From positions 1 to 36,168 of the forward strand of contig JAHPYZ010000049.1 in NCBI GenBank assembly GCA_019058425.1: a stretch of 36,168 nucleotides of DNA, given 5' to 3'. The stretch is from Promethearchaeota archaeon (lineage in GTDB: Archaea > Asgardarchaeota > Lokiarchaeia > Sigyniarchaeales > SOKP01). A program made the translations under genes and the position numbers. Under the pieces are notes generated by a model, which saw only the letters and a list, made by a program, of their open reading frames with translations, ran no database searches and was not told where the DNA came from. Positions 15,802 to 24,300 of the stretch are shown here, one piece after another; position 1 is the stretch's first letter; every line of letters starts with the position of its first letter.

Positions 15802-17283
15802 ATGAGCTATAAATTACCGGATGAAAAAGATTTAGAAGCTATGATTGGTATTGTCGGCAAAGAATATGCTACAAATAATAAAGCGATTACTGCTTCTTAC
15901 TTATCAAAATCGGTTATGGGTTTAGAATCACAGATTCCAGATATTGTAATCAGACCAAAATACGTTGAAGAAATTCGTAAAATCTTAATATATTGCTCTG
16001 CGGAAAAAATTGCAGTGAGTCCTGTGTCAGCTGGATTATCAGGTGGTTTTGCGTGTCCAACAATCAAGCCTGGTGGAGTACTTCTTGATTTGGGTAGAAT
16101 GAATCGTATTATAGAGATTGATGAAGAGAATCGTTTTTGCATCATAGAACCTGGAGTCACTAATGGACAGCTTTGGAGTTATATGCACAAATACCATCCA
16201 GACTGGGCACCTCCAATTCCTGATGGAGCCCCTCCTGCAGCAACGGTTATGGGTGATGCTATAGATAGAGGTTTTTCACTTTATACTTCTAGTGTAGGTC
16301 CACAAGGAGATAACTTTATGTGTGGAGAGATTGTATTCCCTAATGGCGATGTTGTACGTACTGGTTCTTGGGCTCTGCCTTTTGCGAAACCTTTCTATAA
16401 ATATGGATTAGGTCCAGATATGTGGAGCTTCCTAATGGGAAGTCAAGGTTCTTTCGGAGTTATTACAAAAGCGGCTGTAAAGATATACCCACACCCTAAA
16501 TTTAAAACGGTTGTTGTCTGGGGTATGGATAATCCTTATGATATGCAAGATCTTACACTTGAAGTTGCAAAGCAAGAATTTGGTATCTCTCACAATACAG
16601 TAATGGTGCAAGGAGGAAATTATCCTCTTGTAATGGCTAGGTGGCCAAAGGATAAAGTCCCTCATGAATATGAGTTTTATAAAGAAATTGGGATCTCTCA
16701 ATGGTGGATGAATTGGGAGACATGGGCTCAAACTCAAGAAGAATTAGATTATGCTACCAATAGAATTGATAAAATGGCTGAAGATTTTAAGAAAAGGGCA
16801 AAAAATCCCGATGCTATTATAAAACAGGAACTTCACCCAAAACAAATTGCCAGTAGAATGAAAAAGCCAAATAAAATTGCTATTCCCTATAGTTTCTGGG
16901 AAGCAGGTTTCTTGTTTATCACTTGGTACACCCCGTGGCCTGAGTGTGCACATTTCGCTGATATGTACACTAAAAAGATGGAAGAATATGGATTTCCACC
17001 AGTAATGTGGATTGCGAGTATTGAGCGTTGTAGACAAGCAATATGTATGCCAATTGTATGTTTTGATAGCACAAAACAGTCTGATTTTGAAAAAGTTCAA
17101 GAATTGAATCGAGATACGACGGAATATGCACTAAAACAAGGTTGGTTAAATTATCGGCCTGATCCATATATACATGTACAAGCTTATTATCAAGCAGGAA
17201 TGTACTGGAAATATTTGAGGGCTTTCAAGAAGCTCGTAGATCCTAATTTTATAATGCATCCAGGAAGACTAGCTCTTCCATAA
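15802..17283 (+). CDS. FAD-linked oxidoreductase, vanillyl-alcohol-oxidase/PCMH family
   Basis: About 493 residues. The N-terminal FAD-binding half has the PCMH pattern: PDIVIRPKYVEEIRKIL, a loop SAGLSGGFACP in place of the usual GxGxS/GG pocket, GGVLLDLGRMNRI and IIEPGVTNGQL. The middle shows GDNFMCGEIVFPNGDVVRTG and MGSQGSFGVITKAAVKIYP, as in the 4-cresol dehydrogenase/vanillyl-alcohol oxidase and glycolate/lactate dehydrogenase families. The end, DPNFIMHPGRLALP, is also typical. It oxidises an unknown alcohol or 2-hydroxy acid and would pass electrons to the Fe-S protein encoded 19 bases downstream. The ATG at 15802 is preferred to the in-frame TTG at 15793. The enzyme is presumably cytoplasmic, as no signal peptide is visible. 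Confidence 0.87.
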   Translation: MSYKLPDEKDLEAMIGIVGKEYATNNKAITASYLSKSVMGLESQIPDIVIRPKYVEEIRKILIYCSAEKIAVSPVSAGLSGGFACPTIKPGGVLLDLGRMNRIIEIDEENRFCIIEPGVTNGQLWSYMHKYHPDWAPPIPDGAPPAATVMGDAIDRGFSLYTSSVGPQGDNFMCGEIVFPNGDVVRTGSWALPFAKPFYKYGLGPDMWSFLMGSQGSFGVITKAAVKIYPHPKFKTVVVWGMDNPYDMQDLTLEVAKQEFGISHNTVMVQGGNYPLVMARWPKDKVPHEYEFYKEIGISQWWMNWETWAQTQEELDYATNRIDKMAEDFKKRAKNPDAIIKQELHPKQIASRMKKPNKIAIPYSFWEAGFLFITWYTPWPECAHFADMYTKKMEEYGFPPVMWIASIERCRQAICMPIVCFDSTKQSDFEKVQELNRDTTEYALKQGWLNYRPDPYIHVQAYYQAGMYWKYLRAFKKLVDPNFIMHPGRLALP

Positions 17284-17285
17284 AT

Positions 17286-17293
17286 AAAGGAGG
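17286..17293 (+). promoter_or_regulatory. Strong ribosome binding site of the CCG-domain Fe-S protein
   Basis: AAAGGAGG lies 9 bases before the ATG at 17303. It rules against the in-frame TTG at 17294, which touches the site. Confidence 0.75.
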
Positions 17294-17302
17294 TTGTCAA
17301 AA

Positions 17303-18721
17303 ATGGCTAAAACAGGAATGGAAAGATTAGAAGAATTAAGGAAGGATATTTTTAAATGTATTCATTGTAAGGCATGTAGATTTGCCTATTCTGGTGAACC
17401 TGATAAAGAAGGAATAGGTGAACATGAAGGAAAACAAGGTACTGTACTTTACGAAGGAATGGTAGATGCTTGTCCAGCAGGTATAGAATATGGATGGGAA
17501 GCTTTCTGGAATGCAGGCAAAATTTGGATTGCCCGTTCAATATTAAGTGGAGATTTAGAATTTACTGATGAAGTTCGAGATGTAATATTACCATGTATTA
17601 CGTGTGGTCAGTGTTCAGCGCAATGTGAAAATAAAGTTAGAACAGTTGATATTATTGAAGCTTTAAGGGCAGCATGCATAGAATCTGGAGTACCTATGAT
17701 AGACAAGCATGAATTAGTAGATAAATTAGTAAAAGAGCGAAATAATCCATATGGTGGAGCGGCTGGTGAAAGATTAAAATGGGCTAAAGATGCGGGTTTA
17801 GAGAAATTCATTGATAATAAAGATGCTAAAATTGCTTATTATGTAGGGTGTACAGCAAGTTATCGCCAAGTAGAGGTTGCAATAGCAACAGCAAAATTAT
17901 TTGAACAATTAGGAATGGATTTTACATTAGTTGCTGAAGAAGTTTGTTGTGGAAGCCCATTCTTTAGGGTGGGAGCTGTTGATACTGCACAAGGATTAAT
18001 GAAGAAAAATCTTGAAGCATTTAAAAATGTTGAAATGGTTTATTTCAGTTGCGCTGGGTGTTATAGAACATTTACTATTGATTACCCAAAATGGATGGCT
18101 GATGATGAAAAGCTTCCTTTTAAAACACAGCATGCATTTGAACTTGTTGCAAGACTAGTCCAACAAGAGAAAATCAAATTCAAACCAAATAAAGATTTGA
18201 AGGGAAAAGTTGTTACCTATCACGATCCTTGCCACACTGGAAGGCATTTTGCTGTTGATATGGAACAAGATATGATAGAAAAATCTGAGAATCTATTAAT
18301 GGATAGTCGAAAAATTGATAAAGCAATTGATGCATGGTATGAAGTTCCACGAGTCATTCTTAGAAAACTTGAAGAAGACGTAGGATTAGTTTTCAAAGAG
18401 ATGTATCGAATAAAACTTAATAGTATGTGTTGTGGTGCTGGTGGTGGAGTAAGGGCAGGATATCCTGAATTCTCAATAAGAACAGCAAGTCTTCGATGTG
18501 ATGAAGCAAATGCAGTTGGAGCGGATATCTTAACAACCGAATGTCCTTTTTGTTGGAGGAATCTCTCTGATGCGAATGAGACATACGATCACGGCATGAA
18601 AGTTATGGGAGTTCTCCAATTGATTACAGAATATAATCTTTTAGAGATTTTGGTAAAACCAAATGAAAAAGATTTCTCAATCCCTTCGATTAGGGAGTCA
18701 ATGGAAGAAATACTGAAATAA
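17303..18721 (+). CDS. Fe-S oxidoreductase with two CCG domains (HdrD/GlcF-like)
   Basis: About 472 residues. The N-terminus binds Fe-S clusters: CIHCKAC (Cys19, 22, 25) with a later CPAG, and CITCGQCSAQC (from about Cys98). Two complete cysteine-rich CCG domains follow. The first is VGCTASYRQ, EVCCGSPFF and SCAGC; the second is HDPCHTGRH, SMCCGAGGG and ECPFC. This is the layout of HdrD, GlpC and GlcF/LldE proteins, where CCG domains bind non-cubane [4Fe-4S] clusters in heterodisulfide reductases or carry electrons. Paired with the FAD protein just upstream it should form a dehydrogenase complex that sends electrons to a quinone, thiol or other acceptor. The acceptor cannot be read from the sequence. 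Confidence 0.9.
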   Translation: MAKTGMERLEELRKDIFKCIHCKACRFAYSGEPDKEGIGEHEGKQGTVLYEGMVDACPAGIEYGWEAFWNAGKIWIARSILSGDLEFTDEVRDVILPCITCGQCSAQCENKVRTVDIIEALRAACIESGVPMIDKHELVDKLVKERNNPYGGAAGERLKWAKDAGLEKFIDNKDAKIAYYVGCTASYRQVEVAIATAKLFEQLGMDFTLVAEEVCCGSPFFRVGAVDTAQGLMKKNLEAFKNVEMVYFSCAGCYRTFTIDYPKWMADDEKLPFKTQHAFELVARLVQQEKIKFKPNKDLKGKVVTYHDPCHTGRHFAVDMEQDMIEKSENLLMDSRKIDKAIDAWYEVPRVILRKLEEDVGLVFKEMYRIKLNSMCCGAGGGVRAGYPEFSIRTASLRCDEANAVGADILTTECPFCWRNLSDANETYDHGMKVMGVLQLITEYNLLEILVKPNEKDFSIPSIRESMEEILK

Positions 18722-18740
18722 TGAGAAAATAACTCATATA

Positions 18741-18760
18741 TTTTTTTTTCTTTTATTTTT
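18741..18760 (+). terminator. Oligo-T terminator after the FAD/Fe-S operon
   Basis: A run of nine T, a C, then TTTTATTTTT, starting about 20 bases past the stop codon at 18721. This is a good candidate for an archaeal intrinsic terminator closing the two-gene operon. Confidence 0.5.
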
Positions 18761-18906
18761 TAGAAATGATTTATCAATAAAATGTAGTTTTAATTTAGCA
18801 GACAAGTAAGATTTATATTGAAGACATGTGTTATTCTACTTTATAATTATACTAAATATAATTTTTTTTTTATAAATGAAATCAAATTATGCTTAAGTGA
18901 AGCTAT

Positions 18907-20400
18907 ATGAATTTAAAGAAAAATCTAAAGAAATACATTCCTTTAATTGCATTCATTGTAGGAATAGGATTGGATCTTTCTTTATGGGTATTATATCTTC
19001 CTATCATGAGAAGAGAGCCAATTCCCGGAGACAGAAAAGCAATAATCCTTTGTAGTGCAAATGATTTTTATAGAAAGGATGGTGAGCCTGATTTTGAGGA
19101 AGGAAAATTTGATAATGAAACTACTAACTGGGAAGGAAATTTTAATCCTAATGGGTATGGCATTGTAGATAGTACAATTCATGGTCATGATACTCCTGGA
19201 GTTGTACAAATGATAGCAAAAGCAAACTTCACAAACGGGTATGTTGATATGGAGTATGTATACAATTGGACAATTTTTTATCCATTATTAAAATATGCTG
19301 CATACAATCTTTCTGCGTGGGTAAATATCACTCAAAATAATTGGGATCCCGCTACTATTATACCTACGGGAGTCGGAGCACGAATAGGCTTACGATGGTT
19401 AAATTCCAGCAATGATGTTGTACGAACTGATTGGTCAAAGGGTATATATGATACCTTCACCGGGTGGACTTTTCTAAATGCAACTGGTATCGCTGATGAC
19501 CCTAGTTTAAACGAAATAACCCAATTACATTTGGTATTAGCAGTGGAGGGGAATATGACTGGTACTGATATGGTGCTTTTTGATGATGTTAAGGTAGAAC
19601 ACTGGTTTCCACCTCCAATTCCAAGCCCTGTTCCAAGTAATATAGATTCAGATGGCTTTCCTGCTCAAGCACTCCAAGTTTATTGGACTTTAAAGAACCA
19701 TGGATATACAGATGATAATATCTTTTTAATGCTTTATCATACAAATGATAACACAATAGATATCAATGCGAATGATGGAATATTAAATGATTTGACTGGT
19801 GCTATTATCGATGTAGAGAATAATAATGTTAACTCAAGTAGGCTCAAGCAAGAATTGAATATCTCAATTCCAGGCTCATTTGCCTCTAGTATAAATTCAA
19901 AAGATAGCTTAATAATTTATATGGTAGACCATGGTTCCAATACAGTACTAGGTGATGGTAATGCGACTTTCCATTTCGAATCGGATAATAGTTATCTCTC
20001 AGAATTTGAATTTGTTAATCTCATCAAGGAGATAAATTGCAAACGGATGCTAATTAATATCGATATTTGTTATAGTGGCAACTTTTTAAATCAAAATTCA
20101 AGCATAGGATTAAGTTGGTATGATATTCCCAATTCCTTATTAGTCACATCAACAACAGATATTTTTTCTTGGTATTGGCGAGATAATCTGAATGCTGATG
20201 GTTTTGCCGGATCATGGTTTTTTCATCAATTTTGGGATCAATTAAATAAAAACCAAACAATAGGAGCTGCTTTCAATTTTTCAAAAGATTTCATACCTCA
20301 GGGGCAAACAAATACTATTTATGATATTCAAACGCCTTTAATTCGAGATAATTTAGGGATTAAAAATATCTGGAGTTTTAATAATACTCCTCAATTATAG
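18907..20400 (+). CDS. Membrane-anchored C13 (legumain/caspase-fold) peptidase with internal beta-rich insertion
   Basis: 497 residues. A basic start and hydrophobic helix (about 11-33) form a signal anchor. The clan CD peptidase fold begins with DRKAIILCSANDFY (about 42-55). It is interrupted by about 180 residues (62-245) of beta-rich, sequon-rich sequence resembling a carbohydrate-binding jelly roll, and resumes with FPAQALQVYWTLKNHGYTDD. The catalytic pair is His342 (MVDHGSN) and Cys388 (NIDICYSGNF), each after a hydrophobic strand as in legumain and GPI transamidase Gpi8. The protease half then runs to the end with no C-terminal anchor. It probably cleaves or ligates proteins outside the membrane. 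The small Ig-like protein downstream may be a partner or substrate; that is inference from position only. Confidence 0.83.
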   Translation: MNLKKNLKKYIPLIAFIVGIGLDLSLWVLYLPIMRREPIPGDRKAIILCSANDFYRKDGEPDFEEGKFDNETTNWEGNFNPNGYGIVDSTIHGHDTPGVVQMIAKANFTNGYVDMEYVYNWTIFYPLLKYAAYNLSAWVNITQNNWDPATIIPTGVGARIGLRWLNSSNDVVRTDWSKGIYDTFTGWTFLNATGIADDPSLNEITQLHLVLAVEGNMTGTDMVLFDDVKVEHWFPPPIPSPVPSNIDSDGFPAQALQVYWTLKNHGYTDDNIFLMLYHTNDNTIDINANDGILNDLTGAIIDVENNNVNSSRLKQELNISIPGSFASSINSKDSLIIYMVDHGSNTVLGDGNATFHFESDNSYLSEFEFVNLIKEINCKRMLINIDICYSGNFLNQNSSIGLSWYDIPNSLLVTSTTDIFSWYWRDNLNADGFAGSWFFHQFWDQLNKNQTIGAAFNFSKDFIPQGQTNTIYDIQTPLIRDNLGIKNIWSFNNTPQL

Positions 20401-20520
20401 TTTTACGTTTTTTCATAAATTCTTAATTTTCAAATTAATGATATTAAGATTGTTTTTATTGGAATTTCAAAACAGATATTAGATTGTTCCCTTAAGTTTA
20501 AATTCAGTAGAAATTATTAA

Positions 20521-20533
20521 AATTTAATATAAG
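20521..20533 (+). promoter_or_regulatory. Putative TATA element for the Ig-like surface protein
   Basis: TTTAATATAAG lies about 20-27 bases before the ATG at 20550, consistent with a leaderless transcript. Confidence 0.3.
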
Positions 20534-20549
20534 AACTATAAAGATCAGT

Positions 20550-21200
20550 ATGAAAATAGTCTATAGGGGATTTAAGAAAACTTTAGTTTCTAGCATAGTT
20601 ATTCTTATAAGTTTATTTTTAATCTTTCCATGTGTTCATTATAACTATAATTTAAATATTCTGGCAGAAATTGAAAACGATCTAGGGAATAATGAAGTTT
20701 TGTCATATGCCCAGGGTCCTATTAATGATACTACCGCGCCTATTATTATTTTTATTCAACCCACTGAGAATAATACAATAATAAAGCAAAAAAGTTATAA
20801 TATAATTGTAAATATTACTGATGATAATCCTCCTTCATATGGAAATGTGACTATTCAAATTTCAAATCAAACCAGCTTTCTATATAACGATACAATGAAT
20901 TATGATGGAGGAAGACAGTGGAGCTATAATTGGGATAATATTAGTTTATATCCAAATTATAATTTCTATAATATCAAAATCTGGGCAAAAGATTCTTCAC
21001 CAAATGAAAACCACATTTGGTCTGATGAATTTCAAATCGTCATAAGAATATCAACTGGTCCGTCATTCCTACACTTTTTGCTCTATATTGTGGTAGTTTC
21101 AGTCATTTTTTCTCTAATAATTGTATATATGAACAAAAAGGCGATATTCAGGACATCAAAAAAACAGAAGAAAAATTCCCAAGAGATTTATGAATATTGA
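20550..21200 (+). CDS. Surface protein with Ig-like domain and C-terminal membrane anchor
   Basis: 216 residues. A signal sequence or anchor is visible at about 10-29 (LVSSIVILISLFLIFPCVHY). The core (about 68-165) begins DTTAPIIIFIQPTENNT and has alternating strands, with a typical Ig/fibronectin-like ending YNIKIWAKDSSPNENHIWS. At least seven N-x-S/T sequons point to exposure outside the cell. A membrane helix (about 172-192) and a basic cytoplasmic tail (NKKAIFRTSKKQKKNSQ) finish the protein. Its function is unknown. It lies 150 bases after the C13 peptidase gene on the same strand and may be an adhesion or accessory surface protein. Confidence 0.72.
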   Translation: MKIVYRGFKKTLVSSIVILISLFLIFPCVHYNYNLNILAEIENDLGNNEVLSYAQGPINDTTAPIIIFIQPTENNTIIKQKSYNIIVNITDDNPPSYGNVTIQISNQTSFLYNDTMNYDGGRQWSYNWDNISLYPNYNFYNIKIWAKDSSPNENHIWSDEFQIVIRISTGPSFLHFLLYIVVVSVIFSLIIVYMNKKAIFRTSKKQKKNSQEIYEY

Positions 21201-21309
21201 TTTCAATATCATCTCTCTATTCTGACATTTTTGTTTCCATAAAAATAAATGTATATATTTTCTACTTATCATTAATAACAAAAAACAGAATAACGGGATT
21301 TGTTTTATT

Positions 21310-24300
21310 TTGCTTAATGTGGAAGAGAAATCTGCTTATCCATACATAACAACTTTTAAAAAAGAACCATTTAAATCCTTCATAAGAGTCAAAAAAACGG
21401 AGATCAATAATTTTTATTGCAGTGAATATGATAAATTGGCTAAGTTCTTTCAACATTATAATGAAAATTTATTGACCGACCCTTACTTAAATTTAGAGAC
21501 AATATTTTGGTTTCTATTACTTAGGAAATATCTTAAAGAAGAAAAAGCAATTAAGAAGGACGAAATTTATAATTTTATAAGGAAATGTGAAATCCAACAT
21601 TACGATCAAATAGGATTCAAGCCCTCTCCCCATTCTGAAAAGCCTCCAGATATATTTTCTACTTATTTTGCCTTATCTTGTCTAAAGAATCTAGGATTAC
21701 TAAAGCAATACCTTCTTTCTGAAGGACATGATGAAATTAGAGGTGAGATTAAAAATTTTGTATTTTCACACAAGAAAGGTAACCACTTTCTACACTGTCA
21801 GGATAAAGATTGTAATATTGATAAAGATATCCCATCTGCTCAAACTTTATATCATGTCTTAGAAATTTTTGCACTTCTAGATATTGATGTCCGTATTAAT
21901 AGGGACCAATTTCGTCATTATCTAGGGGATAAAAAAAGAAGTCCCTCATTAATTTTTAGGTTTCTATGTCTAAAATACTTAGATGTAGAATCAGAAGTAA
22001 AAGATAAAGAAATACAATTCCTTCAGCAACTTCAGAAAGAAAATGGTGGTTTTAATTTTAATCAATTTGATAATATTGAAATGACCTTTTGGATAGTGTA
22101 TGTTCTAGAATTATATTCTTGGATGTTAGACTACAATCCCGCAGGAATCTTTTCTTTTATAAATAAGAATTTAAAATTAATTTTAAATAATCAAGCTAAT
22201 TGGAATTCTGATAAGTTAAAGGAAACTTCAAAACTAACTATTCTTCTGTCTTTAGTTTGGAAGAAGTTTATTGATGAAATCGAAAGGTTACTTTTCAAAC
22301 AATTAGAAAAAGACCAGTTTTTTGATATAAGTCAACTAAAAACCACTTTTGGCTTAGAAGAATACACAGATGAACTTATTTCTTATATAAATCTTAACTA
22401 TAATTTTAATTTACAAATTGTAAACAATGAGATTGAATTCAAGAATTTTATTAATGCATATAGTCCTGGTAAGAAAGTCTTTTTTCAAAATTTCTATAAT
22501 AAGCTATTAAGTAATAGTATAGTTTCTCTATCTGATCTCTTTAAACAACATCGAACTCTTCGCAATGAACAGTTGAAACTAAAGGAAGAAATCTTTCCTA
22601 TAATTAGAGAAATGGTTGAAAAAAGATTTTTTAATGGTAATATAAGAACTAAAAAAGTTTTCTTGGGAATTAAAACAAAATACTTTTTCTATTTAAATTA
22701 TCTTTTCAAAAAAATAATAATCTCTGATATGATTTTAAATGTGGAAAGAATATTTGAGGAAAAAGAGAAATTGGCAGATATCAGAAATGATATTTATAAT
22801 ATGACTTTAAAACTGGAAGGTGTTACCTCACAGATTCGAGAAGAAATAGAAAGTTATCTACTAATTAATGAGATCGATTATGCAAAGGAAAGATTAAAAT
22901 TTGTTATTAGAAATGCTTTAATGGAGGCGGATTTTTTAAATGAAAACATTGAAAACTCATTCTATGAAGAATTCATTTATATAAATATAAAGGCTAGCCT
23001 AGGTCTAGAAATTAGTAATTGGAATGAAATATATTCGGTTTTACAGAAAAAATTAACTGAAGTAGAATCATATTTAAAGAGTAAAATTCAGGAAAAAGAA
23101 GAAATTCGAAATTTAGATAATTTATTGGATAATCTCAAGGAAAAAATAAGTATTATAGATGAAGATTTAAATAAAAAAATAGATTCGTTTAGAAAGAACT
23201 TTTGTGAAATTCTAGAAATGAAGTATGATAAGGAAAAAATCAATTTAATAATGTATGATTTAGATTTAATTTCTCAAAATGTAAGGAAATATGATAAAAT
23301 TATATATAACTTTTCTCAACAGGTAACAACTAAAGAAAGAAAAGTAGTCAAGAAGCACAAGAAAGTAATAGATAATTGGATTAGAATTAAAGAAAAATTC
23401 GATGAAGTTTTTAATTATTATACCGATGGATTTCAATTCTTTAATATTAACTTCCAAAAAATCGAAGCAATCAAGAATAGAATACAAACTGATATTATAG
23501 AAATTGAAGAAAAAGCTAAAAGTAAAATTTTAGAAAATAAATTTCAGGATGCTTTTAATATTACTAAGAAAGAATCAGATTTTCGGATGAATGAGAGGCT
23601 AAACGATATTAAAGAACTTCAATCAATAATTAAACAAGAAATCAAAAGAAAACAAAAGCTTTACTTGCTTTATCGTCATCTTCAAGAAAATTTAGAAAAT
23701 TTAGAAAACAATATAATTGAATTAATCGCAAATAAAGTAAAAGTCTTAAAAAATAAGATCATTGAAGAGAGAAATCGAGCAAGAAGTGAAGATTTTGACA
23801 ATTTTATCTCTCAGGAGAGTACTAACCTTAAATCTGAACTAAATATTGTCAAAAATAAGTTAGATCATTCTGATAATTTAAAAATCGAGGATGTAGTAAA
23901 AGAATTTGACACCCTTGAATCCAGTTTTAATAGAGTAGATAAGAGATATCAAAAAAAGTTAAATGAGTGTGTTAAATATATTGAAAATTTTCAAGAAGAA
24001 TCAGAATTGAGTACAATCCAATGGGAAAAATTTAAAAATTATTTTGTAAATGAAATATCGCTTTTAAAAGAAGAATACATTAATAATGTCATTTCTAACA
24101 AAATTAGTTCAATAACTATTGAGAAAAGAACTAATAGTATTAAACTAGATGATTTGAAAAAAGAAGTTAAGTTATCATGTAAAGTCCTTATTAATAAATT
24201 AAAAAATATGATAGATATATCCAAAATAAATGCTGAACTTGACGAAAAGGAAAAAATAATCTTGGTATATACCGATTATTATTATTTAAACAAAGATCTC

